The notes under the pieces are model-generated. The model worked only from the letters and a program-made list of their open reading frames with translations. It ran no database searches and was not told where the DNA came from. DNA of 64,000 bases, from NCBI GenBank assembly GCA_036564245.1, contig DATCKU010000035.1:105642-169641 (forward strand). Direction: 5' to 3'. The stretch comes from Thermasporomyces sp036564245 (lineage in GTDB: Bacteria > Actinomycetota > Actinomycetes > Propionibacteriales > Actinopolymorphaceae). Position 1 is the first letter of the stretch; every line of letters begins with the position of its first letter. This document shows, piece after piece, positions 27,825 through 36,164 of the stretch. Both the position numbers and the translations under genes were made by a program.

Positions 27825-28277
27825 TCAGGAGCCGGCGACCTGGAGGATCATCGTGCCCGCCAGACGATCGTGAAGACCACGACCGTCTGCACCGACCAGC
27901 ACGGGTGGCAGGACAAGCAAGATCAATGCGGTACGAATGAACGCCCGCACCGGCCCCACCGCCGTACCGTCCGTACGTACGACGACAAGGCCGCGCAACC
28001 GATGACCGACGCTCGCTCCCACGAAGGCGGTGAGCAACCAGACCTCTACCCCAAAGACCGCGAGCGGGACGAAATCAATCCACGTGGTGGGAGGCTGCCA
28101 GACGGCCCCATCGCGCACCAGGGCGAAGGCTGCCAGGTTCGCAACGAGCCAGTCGATGATCAGTGCTGTGATCCGGCGGCCCCACCCGGCCGGCACCCCA
28201 ACCCGAGCACCTGTGCCTGGCGTCGATCCGCCCTCGGCTGCGGCGAATTCCCCACGTCCGGTCCCGCGTTCGGCCAT
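27825..28277 (-). CDS. RDD-family membrane protein
   Basis: 150 residues. The RDD signature is present in modified form: GWGRRITALIIDWLVANLAA in the first helix and ADGRGLHDRLAGT near the C-terminus, where the second conserved Asp sits. Three membrane segments are expected. The family has no settled role; some members act in ion transport. The position between the lipA/DUF4191 pair and glnA is common in actinobacteria. A TAGTGT -10 ends six bases before the ATG, suggesting a leaderless transcript. Confidence 0.85.
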   Translation of the reverse strand: MAERGTGRGEFAAAEGGSTPGTGARVGVPAGWGRRITALIIDWLVANLAAFALVRDGAVWQPPTTWIDFVPLAVFGVEVWLLTAFVGASVGHRLRGLVVVRTDGTAVGPVRAFIRTALILLVLPPVLVGADGRGLHDRLAGTMILQVAGS

Positions 28278-28542
28278 GCTGGAACACTAGCCGGCACACG
28301 CTGCGAGCCCGGGAAGACCCGACTCCAGCCGACCAGGCTCGCCGCGAACATTTCGGGCAGGCCACGCGCCACGCCGCCGTGTCCCCGCCGGCAGGCCGCC
28401 ATCCCGCCGCGACGGTGGGTGACCCGTCGGCAAACCCGCAGGTGACCGAGACCAGACTGGTACGTAACACGGCCGCAACATAGGCGTGACGGCAGAGAAA
28501 CGGCCAGCTCCTACGGTCCTGGCAAGACATCGAGGAGGGCGA

Positions 28543-29967
28543 ATGTTCTCGAACGCCGACGACCTGCTGGCCTTCGTACGCGATCAAGGCGTGGAGTTCA
28601 TCGACGTACGGTTCTGTGACCTACCCGGGATCATGCAGCACTTCACCGTGCCCGTCGAGAACTTCTCGGCCGACGTCTTCACGGACGGGCTGATGTTCGA
28701 CGGGTCCTCGATCCGGGGCTTCCAGCAGATCCACGAGTCCGACATGCTGCTTCTGCCCGACCCGGCGACCGCCATGCTGGACCCGTTCCGGAAGCACAAG
28801 ACCCTGGTCATCAACTTCTTCGTGCACGATCCCCTGACCGGAGAGGGCTACACCCGCGATCCGCGTAACGTCGCGCGCAAGGCGGAGGCGTACCTCAAGA
28901 GCACCAACATCGGTGACACCGCGTACTTCGGTCCCGAGGCGGAGTTCTACATCTTCGACGACGTGCGCTTCGAGACCAGCTCGAGCTCAGGCTTCTACTA
29001 CATCGACTCGATCGAGGCGGCCTGGAACACCGGCCGGGTCGAGGAAGGCGGCAACAAGGGCTACAAGCCGCGGTACAAGCAGGGCTACTTCCCCGTGCCC
29101 CCGATGGACCACCTCACCGACCTGCGTTCGGAGATGGTGAAGACCCTCATCGCCTGTGGCGTGCCGGTCGAGATGCAGCACCACGAGGTCGGCACGGCGG
29201 GACAAGCAGAGATCGACATCCGCTTCGACACGTTGCTGCGGCAGGCCGACAACTTGATGAAGTACAAGTACATCATCAAGAACACCGCTCTCGTCCACGG
29301 TCACACCGTGACATTCATGCCGAAGCCGATCTTCGGCGACAACGGGTCGGGTATGCACACACACCAGAGCATCTGGAAGGACGGCCAGCCGCTGTTCTAC
29401 GACGAGCTCGGCTACGCAGGGCTGTCGGACACGGCGCGGTGGTACGTCGGCGGCCTGCTCAAGCACGCGCCGAGCCTGCTGGCGTTCACCAACCCGACGG
29501 TCAACTCGTACCACCGTCTGGTGCCGGGCTTCGAGGCACCGGTCAACCTGGTCTACTCCCAGCGCAACCGGTCCGCGTGCGTACGTATCCCGATCACCGG
29601 CTCCAACCCCAAGGCGAAGCGGATCGAGTTCCGGGTGCCCGACCCGTCGTGCAACCCGTACCTCGCGTTCTCCGCCATGCTGATGGCCGGGCTCGACGGG
29701 ATCCGCAACAAGATCGAGCCGCCGGAGCCGATCGACAAGGATCTCTACGAGCTGCCGCCTGACGAGCACGCCCAAGTGCAGCAGGTGCCGGGCTCGCTCG
29801 ACGAGGTGCTCAACGCGCTCGAGGCCGACCACAGCTTCCTGCTCGAGGGTGGGGTGTTCACGCCCGACCTGATCGAGACCTGGATCGACTGGAAGCGCAC
29901 GAACGAGATCGACCCGATCCGGATGCGGCCGCACCCGCACGAGTTCGAGCTCTACTACGACATCTAA
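28543..29967 (+). CDS. glnA: Glutamine synthetase, type I
   Basis: 474 residues. It makes glutamine from glutamate, ammonia and ATP as a dodecamer. Signatures: LMFDGSSIRGFQQIHESDM, metal/glutamate residues in YFGPEAEFYIFD, and the ATP motif NGSGMHTHQS. The adenylylation Tyr is in DKDLYELPPDE near residue 402, so the GlnE encoded 6 kb away should control it. Start ATG has GAGGAGGGCGA upstream; an in-frame GTG 57 bases earlier lacks family similarity. Followed by a strong inverted repeat. Confidence 0.97.
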   Translation: MFSNADDLLAFVRDQGVEFIDVRFCDLPGIMQHFTVPVENFSADVFTDGLMFDGSSIRGFQQIHESDMLLLPDPATAMLDPFRKHKTLVINFFVHDPLTGEGYTRDPRNVARKAEAYLKSTNIGDTAYFGPEAEFYIFDDVRFETSSSSGFYYIDSIEAAWNTGRVEEGGNKGYKPRYKQGYFPVPPMDHLTDLRSEMVKTLIACGVPVEMQHHEVGTAGQAEIDIRFDTLLRQADNLMKYKYIIKNTALVHGHTVTFMPKPIFGDNGSGMHTHQSIWKDGQPLFYDELGYAGLSDTARWYVGGLLKHAPSLLAFTNPTVNSYHRLVPGFEAPVNLVYSQRNRSACVRIPITGSNPKAKRIEFRVPDPSCNPYLAFSAMLMAGLDGIRNKIEPPEPIDKDLYELPPDEHAQVQQVPGSLDEVLNALEADHSFLLEGGVFTPDLIETWIDWKRTNEIDPIRMRPHPHEFELYYDI

Positions 29968-30006
29968 GACGTGTAGCTAGCCCGAGGAGCTAGTGAGGCC
30001 ATGCCC

Positions 30007-30057
30007 AAGGGCCGTCAGCGGTGTCTTCGTACGTCCACGGCATCGTTGACGGCCCTT
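30007..30057. terminator. Bidirectional terminator after glnA
   Basis: AAGGGCCGTCA (30007-30017) and TGACGGCCCTT (30047-30057) are perfect 11-base complements around a 29-base centre, 40 bases after glnA and 56 bases before the end of the convergent ligase-like gene. The A/T ends give short T-runs on both strands. Confidence 0.65.
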
Positions 30058-30112
30058 CGCGTACCCGCCAACGACCGACGCGATGTGGAGTACGTAGCCA
30101 AGCCGTCGGGAC

Positions 30113-30634
30113 TCAGCCGGTCAGCAGGCTGATCTCGCCCGTCGTGGTATCGGTGATGCCGACCGAGGTCACCCGTGCCCTGATGGGCTCGACGTCGTGC
30201 AGCAGCTTCACCGCGTCCGCCATCTGCTGCCGGTCCAAGTCCTGAGCCAATGTGCAGTGGGGTATCCAGCGCCCCGGCAGATAGTGCGGCCAGTGCGTCA
30301 CCGGCTGGCTTCGTAGCGCCTCGTGCACTCGTTCATGCAATGCGAGCAAAGGCGCCGTCACCACGACTCCGACAAACAACACCCCGCCCGGCGATGGGAA
30401 GCGGGCCAGTGTGGGCAGATCGAGGACGACGTCGGCGTCACATACCGCTTGGCGCACACCGGACAGGTCCGCGTCGGTCAACGACTCCGTGACCGTCAGC
30501 GTGACATGCGGACGGTGGCGTTGGTGGGTGCGAGTCGCGAGGCTCGGCAGACCTGCATCGACGAGCAGCGCCCAGAGCCTGCGCACCTGCGCGTCTGCTT
30601 GGTCATCGAAGAACATCTCGATTGCGTGCGCCAT
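30113..30634 (-). CDS. 2'-5' RNA ligase / cyclic phosphodiesterase family protein
   Basis: 173 residues of the 2H phosphoesterase superfamily. The two catalytic HxT motifs are visible as RPHVTLTV (near residue 45) and IPHCTLAQ (near residue 127), symmetrically spaced. Family members act on 2',3'-cyclic or 2',5'-linked RNA ends; the true substrate here is unknown. It is convergent with glnA, and its start lies close to the accessory promoter region at 30.7 kb. Confidence 0.85.
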   Translation of the reverse strand: MAHAIEMFFDDQADAQVRRLWALLVDAGLPSLATRTHQRHRPHVTLTVTESLTDADLSGVRQAVCDADVVLDLPTLARFPSPGGVLFVGVVVTAPLLALHERVHEALRSQPVTHWPHYLPGRWIPHCTLAQDLDRQQMADAVKLLHDVEPIRARVTSVGITDTTTGEISLLTG

Positions 30635-30734
30635 GGGACCTATCGTGCCTTAGTACCAACTCACGACGATGACCACGGACAGGTGCGGCAGGACGACTCG
30701 GCAGCCCGTGGCAGACGATACCCTGCCTGGTATA

Positions 30735-30755
30735 TACCGCTACGGGGTAGCGGTA
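30735..30755. promoter_or_regulatory. Perfect inverted repeat, CsoR-like operator candidate 1
   Basis: TACCGCTAC-GGG-GTAGCGGTA is a nine-base perfect palindrome with a three-base centre, in the 290-base gap between two divergent genes. It resembles the A/T-ended, G/C-centred boxes of CsoR copper repressors (ATACC...GGGGTA). Confidence 0.45.
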
Positions 30756-30865
30756 GTTGCTGCGCGGTTCCGCACTCGGCGCCACTCCCCTAGCTGGAAC
30801 GACCGTCGATCTCATCCCCGCACACATGCCTCGCCGACCAGAGAGGTGGCACGCATGTTGCCTCA

Positions 30866-30882
30866 TATACGGGTAGGGGGTA
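30866..30882. promoter_or_regulatory. CsoR-like operator candidate 2
   Basis: ATACGGGTAGGGGGTAT matches the pattern ATAC-N5-GGGGGTAT of characterised CsoR boxes and lies 42 bases before the membrane-protein start. No csoR or copper gene is visible nearby, so this is a motif resemblance only. Confidence 0.4.
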
Positions 30883-30924
30883 TCGTGACTCGTCGCATAC
30901 CGACTCGACGATGAGGGAGTCCGG

Positions 30925-31602
30925 ATGACGAGATCACAGACGGCAAGGGCCGGGAGCATGGAGAGTGACGCCGTCCGGACAAGCGGGAGCCCGACGGACA
31001 CAGCGCGTCCAAAGGTCTCTCACGCCAGACGTGGACGATCAGTGTGGTCGGCGCTCGCTCGCCACTGGCCGGCGGCGGTCGGCGCGGTCCTTGCGGCTGT
31101 CGTCGCGTACGAGTTCCCCAACGCCACCGCAGCCGAAGGCGCGGAGCAGGCGCTCATCATCGCCATCCCGGTGTTCGTCTATCTCACGGCGGCCGTGCTC
31201 GACCGGCCGAGGAGCTCATGGCCGGCGCTCGGCGCATCGTTGATCGTGATCTTCGGTTTCGGCACGCTCGGCATCGACCCGGTTGCCGGGCTGGCCACCG
31301 TCAGCGCTGTCGTCCTCGTTGTCGGCGTGGCTCAACGACTCTGGCGCCGCCGCACCACACCCGCCACCGTCCAGATCCTGGGCGCCGTGGGCTTCGGAAC
31401 GGCTGCACTGCTGGCGCTCCACGTAAGCCCGACCCTCGGTGGCTTCCTCGTCGGCATCGGCCTGCTGGCCCACGCTGTTTGGGACGTCATCCACTACCGG
31501 CGCACCATCGTCGTGGCACGCTCGCTTGCCGAGTTCTGCGCCGTGCTCGACACCCTCGTCGGTTTGGCCGTCATCGCCTTGACCGTCGCCACGATGGGCT
31601 GA
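30925..31602 (+). CDS. Hypothetical six-helix membrane protein
   Basis: 225 residues. A polar, Arg/Ser-rich N-terminus of about 45 residues is followed by six hydrophobic segments (AAVGAVLAAVVAYEF, LIIAIPVFVYLTAAVL, LGASLIVIFGFGTLGI and three more). A conserved-looking HAVWDVIHYRR segment precedes the last two helices. I do not recognise the family. The upstream palindromes suggest regulated expression. ATG start follows GAGGGAG by eight bases. Confidence 0.65.
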   Translation: MTRSQTARAGSMESDAVRTSGSPTDTARPKVSHARRGRSVWSALARHWPAAVGAVLAAVVAYEFPNATAAEGAEQALIIAIPVFVYLTAAVLDRPRSSWPALGASLIVIFGFGTLGIDPVAGLATVSAVVLVVGVAQRLWRRRTTPATVQILGAVGFGTAALLALHVSPTLGGFLVGIGLLAHAVWDVIHYRRTIVVARSLAEFCAVLDTLVGLAVIALTVATMG

Positions 31603-31636
31603 CCGACCTGGGCTGGATTGCAACAACGACCATCAT

Positions 31637-32107
31637 TCAGGGGCCGACCGTCACGCCGTTGAGGAATCGCTCGACTGCCTGCTGACTGCGCAGCACATGG
31701 ACCTCGGCGTCACGGACGTTGGTCGCTATCGCGTCCAGCACCCGTGGAAGCCCCACTCGGCGATACGTAAAAACCCATTGCCAGAAGTCAGCACGCTCCC
31801 TGCCGCGTCTCGCGGCTCGCCACGCGCACACGACAAACGGGAAGTCAAGGACGATCACGGTGTCAGCGGCTCGCAGCCGGACGTCGAGGACGTCGTAGGG
31901 TCCGAGATCTCCATCCAGGATCCACGCCGGCTCGCGCACCAGCTCCTCCTGGACGGCCCTCCAGCGGTCGGACGGTGTCGCCTCCAGCCCGGGACTCCAG
32001 AACTTCTTGTCCAGCTCGACGACGGGAAGACCTGTGATCTCACCCAGGCGCCTGGCCAGGGTCGACTTTCCGGCACCACCACGACCCACGACCACTACCC
32101 GCTTCAT
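31637..32107 (-). CDS. P-loop adenylate kinase-like protein
   Basis: 156 residues. Walker A is GRGGAGKSTLARRLGE at the N-terminus, followed by VVELDKKFWSPG and a second conserved LDFPFVVCAWRAARRGR. This matches the small kinase family often annotated as topology modulation protein or FlaR, probably nucleotide/nucleoside kinases of unknown substrate. ATG 32107 places the P-loop at residue 8; a longer in-frame start gives a cysteine-rich, unfamily-like extension. Confidence 0.75.
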   Translation of the reverse strand: MKRVVVVGRGGAGKSTLARRLGEITGLPVVELDKKFWSPGLEATPSDRWRAVQEELVREPAWILDGDLGPYDVLDVRLRAADTVIVLDFPFVVCAWRAARRGRERADFWQWVFTYRRVGLPRVLDAIATNVRDAEVHVLRSQQAVERFLNGVTVGP

Positions 32108-32161
32108 GTGACCATGATGGCAGCGCCATGCCGTGGCCCATCTACTAGCCTCATAGGACCT

Positions 32162-32835
32162 ATGACAAGGGTGGCAGTTGATCAGCTCGTACTCGTACGC
32201 CACGCAAAGCCCGAGATCCGACCCGATGTGCCGTCCTCCCGGTGGCCCTTGAATGACGCCGGACGTGCCGCGGCCCGCACGTTGCGAGCGATGCTGAACC
32301 TTCCCCGCGCCTACATGTCGCGAGCGACGAAACCAAGGCGGTACAGACGCTCGAGCAGCTGGCCGACGGTGCTCCTATCGTCGTCGACCCGGACTTCGGC
32401 GAGGTACGAGGTCGCTCCTATGTCGAGTCGGACTATCGATCTGTGGCACGGGGATACGTCGAAGGCTCGTGTCCGGATGGCTGGGAACCTCACGAGCGCG
32501 TCGCTGGTCGCTTCGATGCAGCGCTTCGCCGTCACGCGGCGGCGGCAGCAGCAGCAGCCCGAGTCCCCCTTGTCGTCGGTACGCACGGCATGGCGTCGAC
32601 GCTTTGGTTGGCCAAAAGCCTTGGCGTGCTGCCAGATCCCGCAGTGTTCTGGGAAGCGCTCAGGTTTCCGGACGCGATCTACGTCGATGTGAACGCCAAG
32701 GCTGTCCGTACCATCCCACCATCGCGACCACGTGGGAAGCGACACAGAAGAAGACACAGAAGAACGATCTCCTCGCTGCAGGCTTTTGGTGACACGCCTC
32801 CCGACGAGCTGGCGAGCAGAGGGCTCATTCGATGA
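32162..32835 (+). pseudogene. Histidine phosphatase family gene, frameshifted
   Basis: Starts with the phosphoglycerate-mutase-like motif DQLVLVRHAKPEI (catalytic RHA). Around 32325 the frame must shift to read ASDETKAVQTLEQLA, DPDFGEVRGRSYVE and later PLVVGTHGMASTLWLA, which contains the second catalytic His (GTHG). The two halves join to one ordinary histidine phosphatase of about 190 residues with a diverged tail. As it stands no frame makes the whole protein. Confidence 0.75.
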
Positions 32836-32853
32836 GCACGATTCTCGTACCGA

Positions 32854-34007
32854 TCAGTGGCGGAACAGTCTCACGCCGGTTCGTACGAGGACGATGCCGT
32901 GCTCGCGGCAGGCGTCTGCCACGTCAGATGAACGGATCGAGTCGCCTGGCTCGGCAATGTAACGGACGCCATGGCGATGCGCCTCGTCAACGTTGTCCCG
33001 GAACGGCAGCGCACCGTCCGATACGAAGGCCACGTCGCCCAGCTGCGCAAGCCACGCGACGCGCTCCTCTTCACTCATGCAGGGCATCGGTGCGGCAAGG
33101 GCTCGGGACAAACGACCAGTCTCGTCTGCCGTGAGATCACCTTCTGCGAGGCGGACCTGCCAGTTGATCCGATCCTGCCGGCGCACGGTCGGGAGGAACG
33201 CAAGCTCGCTGACCATCGGGTGGCGTCGCAACCACCACACGTCAGTCTTGCGACCAGCAGGTCGTGTGCAGTCGATGCGAGACTGCTGGCCCGCTCCTAC
33301 GCCCACCGTCACCCCGTCACGCACGAAACACACCGAGTTGGATTGGGTGTAGCGGGCCACGGCGAGCCCAAGCAGAAGGTCGCGCCTCGCCGATTCCGGC
33401 AGGGCGCGCCCGTTGGCGACGTTCTCGAGCAGTGCCCGGCATATCGGCACGTCGTGGTGTTGAATCAGCCGCATTCCGAAGACGTCGCGAACTTCGTACG
33501 CCGGAGGCTCGAAGGACTCGTCGGCTTCCAGCATCACGAACCGCCCGGCCTTCTTTCTGCGCAGCCTCTCCACGGTCCCGGGTTCGTAGCCGGGTGCGAT
33601 GATGCCATCGCACACCACACGAGCCACGACGTCGGCGAGTTCTGTGTCGACAGGACGGGAGACAGCGGCGAAGTCACCGTACGACGCGCGTGGATCCGCC
33701 TCCCGTGCGCGAAGGTACGCGCTCGCGATGCCTCCGGCATTCACGCCCTCGACACCGTAGAGTCGGGCCGTTGTCGCGTCGACGGGTCCAGCCACGGCTG
33801 CGCCGGCAGGAGAGACGTGCTTGAACGATGCGGCGACCGGTTGGCCAAATGCTCGACTGGCCTCCCGTGCCAACTGCCATCCAGTCAAGGCATCGAGCAG
33901 TTGATGTACGAAGGTCGCCCGTGAACGAGGCGAACCGGCCATCTGTCGGGGCAGACGGCAACCGCCTGAGCTGGCTGATGGGTGTTGAGCCCGTAGCGCA
34001 GATCCAC
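32854..34007 (-). pseudogene. Stand-alone AICAR formyltransferase (PurH C-domain type), frameshifted
   Basis: Matches the approximately 390-residue stand-alone AICAR transformylase, which adds the last carbon in purine synthesis. GTG 34007 follows AAGGAG and gives VDLRYGLNTHQPAQAVAV. A one-base loss near 33899, within RPSYIN, ends that frame. After restoring one base the sequence continues LDALTGWQLAREA, the active-site ASFKHVSPAGAAVA, YTQSNSVCFV and WWLRRHPMVSELAF to 32854. Only the one indel is needed, so recent inactivation or a sequence error are both possible. It is convergent with the broken phosphatase gene. Confidence 0.8.
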
Positions 34008-34166
34008 TCGTCGTCTCCTTGAGCTTCTCACGCTGACGGAGACGCCCAGGCGGTCGACGCTCACGTCCGGGGAATGGCCGCTCCCTGGTGGTTCTCCACC
34101 CTCGCCAGTTGCGACCTCTCCACAGGCTAGCGAAGGGGCAGGGCGGCACGCTGCGCTGACCGGCCG

Positions 34167-34370
34167 AGACCTACCTCGTTGACGTATTCGTTCTGCCCGA
34201 CCTACGTGGTCAAGGCCTGGGCAAGGGGGTCGTCCACACGATGATCGACGAGGAGCCCGGGGCCCGAGCTCCGCTGGTGTCTCCACACGGTCGATGCGCA
34301 CGGAATGTACGAGACGTTCGGTTCCGCGGGTCGATTCGCGATCTTCGAACACCCAAGTCGCCGGGTCTGA
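34167..34370 (+). pseudogene. GNAT acetyltransferase remnant
   Basis: YLVDVFVLPDLRGQGLGKGV is the acetyl-CoA-binding beta4-alpha3 segment of a GNAT enzyme (QGLGKG as the Q/RxxGxG/A motif). The frame shifts near 34270 into LRWCLHTVDAHGMYETFGSA and GRFAIFEHPS, the normal C-terminus, ending at 34370. The N-terminal half is absent upstream. With its two neighbours it forms a run of decayed genes. No other gene is seen in 34008-34556. Confidence 0.7.
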
Positions 34371-34556
34371 TCTGCAGGGCGGAAGCCCTCTTCACCCGAC
34401 CGTTGGCACGACATGCCGAACGCCCCGACCTACGCTCTCGTCGCACTGTCGGACGCGCCGAGCCGCCGCCTTCCGGCCTCGTCGCCGGGGTCGACGAGTC
34501 CACCAACACCCGGGCCACGTTGCGACGCTTGCAGCCGCCCAGGTATGGTCTCGTCC

Positions 34557-34622
34557 ATGCGGTGGAGCTATTGGTTTAGCTGGCCGGCCCTGGATGGGTC
34601 CGGCAGCGAGGCCATGCGCTGA
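34557..34622 (+). CDS. Aromatic leader peptide of the DAHP synthase gene
   Basis: A 21-residue reading frame, MRWSYWFSWPALDGSGSEAM plus Arg, with three Trp, one Tyr and one Phe within the first nine codons. Its stop overlaps the downstream RNA-pairing region and a strong terminator follows 20 bases later, all before the DAHP synthase start. This is the layout of ribosome-mediated attenuation: stalling at aromatic codons when charged tRNA is scarce would favour antitermination. No clear Shine-Dalgarno sequence is seen (a weak AGGT lies 12 bases upstream). Function is inferred from position and composition. Confidence 0.75.
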   Translation: MRWSYWFSWPALDGSGSEAMR

Positions 34623-34641
34623 CCCACCCATCCAGAGCCGG
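34584..34641 (+). promoter_or_regulatory. Leader RNA pairing region before the attenuator
   Basis: CCGGC-C-CTGGATGG (from 34584) can pair with CCATCCAG-A-GCCGG (to 34641), closing a long hairpin over the leader-peptide stop codon. This would be the pause structure, and alternative pairing of its 3' arm or of CTGGA with TCCAG (34653-34657) could form an antiterminator. I did not fold the competing structures. Confidence 0.55.
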
Positions 34642-34642
34642 C

Positions 34643-34678
34643 AAGGCAGTGGTCCAGTCAGGGCCTCTGCCTTTTTGT
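34643..34678 (+). terminator. Attenuator terminator before DAHP synthase
   Basis: AGGCAGTGGTCC, loop AGTCA, GGGCCTCTGCCT forms a 12-base stem with one mismatch and one wobble, followed directly by TTTTTGTTT. It is a textbook intrinsic terminator in a GC-rich genome, 67 bases upstream of the DAHP synthase start. Confidence 0.85.
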
Positions 34679-34744
34679 TTGCCCAAGCGAGCCGGCCCTG
34701 ATCGCCGAGACGGGGACGGCTCGGCGAGAAAGGATGTCGAAGCC

Positions 34745-35893
34745 GTGTCCTCGAAGACCGACGTCATAGCGTCACAGACCAGCAACACTACGTCGCTGGA
34801 TTCCGAGGCGATCACACCGTCCGGGACTCCTGCAGTTCGCGATCTGCGGATCAGTCAGACCCGGCCGCTGATCTCACCCGCTCTGCTTCGTGACGAGCTT
34901 CCACTCGACGATCGGCGGGCCGAGGTCGTCGTACGCGGGCGCCGTGAGGTCACCCGGATTCTCAACGGCGAGGATCAGCGCCTCATGGTGATCGTCGGGC
35001 CGTGCTCGATCCACGACCCAGAGGCTGCCCTCGACTACGCGACCCGACTCAGTGCCCTGGCCAACGAGCTCCGCGGCGATCTGTGTGTCGTGATGCGGGT
35101 CTACTTCGAGAAGCCGCGGACGACGCTCGGCTGGAAAGGTCTGATCAACGATCCCGACCTCGACGGCAGCTACAACGTCAACAAGGGCTTGCGCACCGCC
35201 CGCAAGGTGCTCCTGGACGTCCTGTCGCTCGGCCTACCGGCTGGATGCGAGTTCCTCGACCCGATCATCCCGCAGTACATCGCCGACACCGTGAGCTGGG
35301 GCGCGATCGGCGCGCGTACGTCAGAAAGCCAGGTCCACCGCCACCTTGCCAGTGGACTTTCCATGCCGGTCGGGTTCAAGAACTCCACGACCGGTGACGT
35401 CCAGGGTGCGGTCGACGCGGTTGGCGCTGCTTCGGTCAGTCATGTGTTCACCGGGATCACCGACGACGGCGTCGCCGCCATCCTCACCACTCGCGGTAAC
35501 CCCGACTGTCACGTGATCTTGCGCGGGGGTAGCCAGACCGGACCCAACTACGACGCGGCCAGCGTCGCCGACACCCTGCTGCGGCTGGAGAAGGCTGGCC
35601 AGCCCAAGCGTCTGGTGATCGATGCGAGCCACGGCAACAGCGGGAAGGACCACCGCCGTCAGCCGGGGGTTGCCCGGGAGGTCGCGAAGCAGGTGGCCCA
35701 AGGCCAGCGCGGCATTGTGGGCCTCATGCTGGAGAGCTTCATCGAGCCGGGCCGGCAGGACCTCGTCGAAGGCGGCGCGCACACCTTGACGTACGGCAAG
35801 AGCATCACCGACGCCTGCATGGCATGGGAGACCACCGAAGAGGTGCTGCGATTCGTTGCCGAGGCCGCGCGGACCCGAGCCCGTACCAGCTGA
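34745..35893 (+). CDS. 3-deoxy-7-phosphoheptulonate (DAHP) synthase, class I
   Basis: 382 residues. First enzyme of the shikimate pathway, condensing phosphoenolpyruvate and erythrose 4-phosphate. AroFGH-type signatures: VIVGPCSIHDPEAALDYA, RVYFEKPRTTLGWKGLINDP, QYIADTVSWGAIGARTSESQ, GFKNSTTGD and DASHGNSGKDHRRQ. An N-terminal extension of about 40 residues precedes the core. GTG 34745 is the only good in-frame start after the terminator, with AAAGGA ten bases upstream. Expression is probably governed by the aromatic leader and attenuator upstream; allosteric control cannot be read. Confidence 0.93.
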   Translation: MSSKTDVIASQTSNTTSLDSEAITPSGTPAVRDLRISQTRPLISPALLRDELPLDDRRAEVVVRGRREVTRILNGEDQRLMVIVGPCSIHDPEAALDYATRLSALANELRGDLCVVMRVYFEKPRTTLGWKGLINDPDLDGSYNVNKGLRTARKVLLDVLSLGLPAGCEFLDPIIPQYIADTVSWGAIGARTSESQVHRHLASGLSMPVGFKNSTTGDVQGAVDAVGAASVSHVFTGITDDGVAAILTTRGNPDCHVILRGGSQTGPNYDAASVADTLLRLEKAGQPKRLVIDASHGNSGKDHRRQPGVAREVAKQVAQGQRGIVGLMLESFIEPGRQDLVEGGAHTLTYGKSITDACMAWETTEEVLRFVAEAARTRARTS

Positions 35894-36164
35894 CGCCACC
35901 GGACACGAGCTCCGGCCGCCACCCGTCGGTGAAGATCTCCAGCTCCAGCCGGTCGACGTCGTCTGACACAGCCCGGTAAGTGCAGCAGCTCGACGGTTAC
36001 GGGATCGCTCATGTCGCGAGAGTTCGAAGGCGTGCACGGCGACCCACCGTTGGCGGTGTGTGTGCTGCTGAGAAGCAACTGGGACCGGTCCTCCACGACT
36101 CGTGCAGTGGTATGAGGAACGCCAACCGGCACCTCGCTGTCCGTGCGACCATCCCTGCGGTCGA
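35894..36164. other. Non-coding gap with a weak trace of an eroded gene
   Basis: Between DAHP synthase and the end of glnE. On the minus strand one frame reads YRAVSDDVDRLELEIFTDGW and another, just upstream, RWVAVHAFELSRHERSR. Both look protein-like but are joined by no open frame. I cannot name the family. Confidence 0.25.

Noticed and set aside
30603..31001. Minus-strand frame of 132 codons
   Set aside because: Composition is not protein-like, it crosses the promoter palindromes and overlaps the ligase-like gene; treated as non-coding.
34241..34579. Plus-strand frame of 112 codons before the leader peptide
   Set aside because: Its first part is out of frame with the GNAT remnant and the rest shows no family; the GNAT motifs explain the region better.
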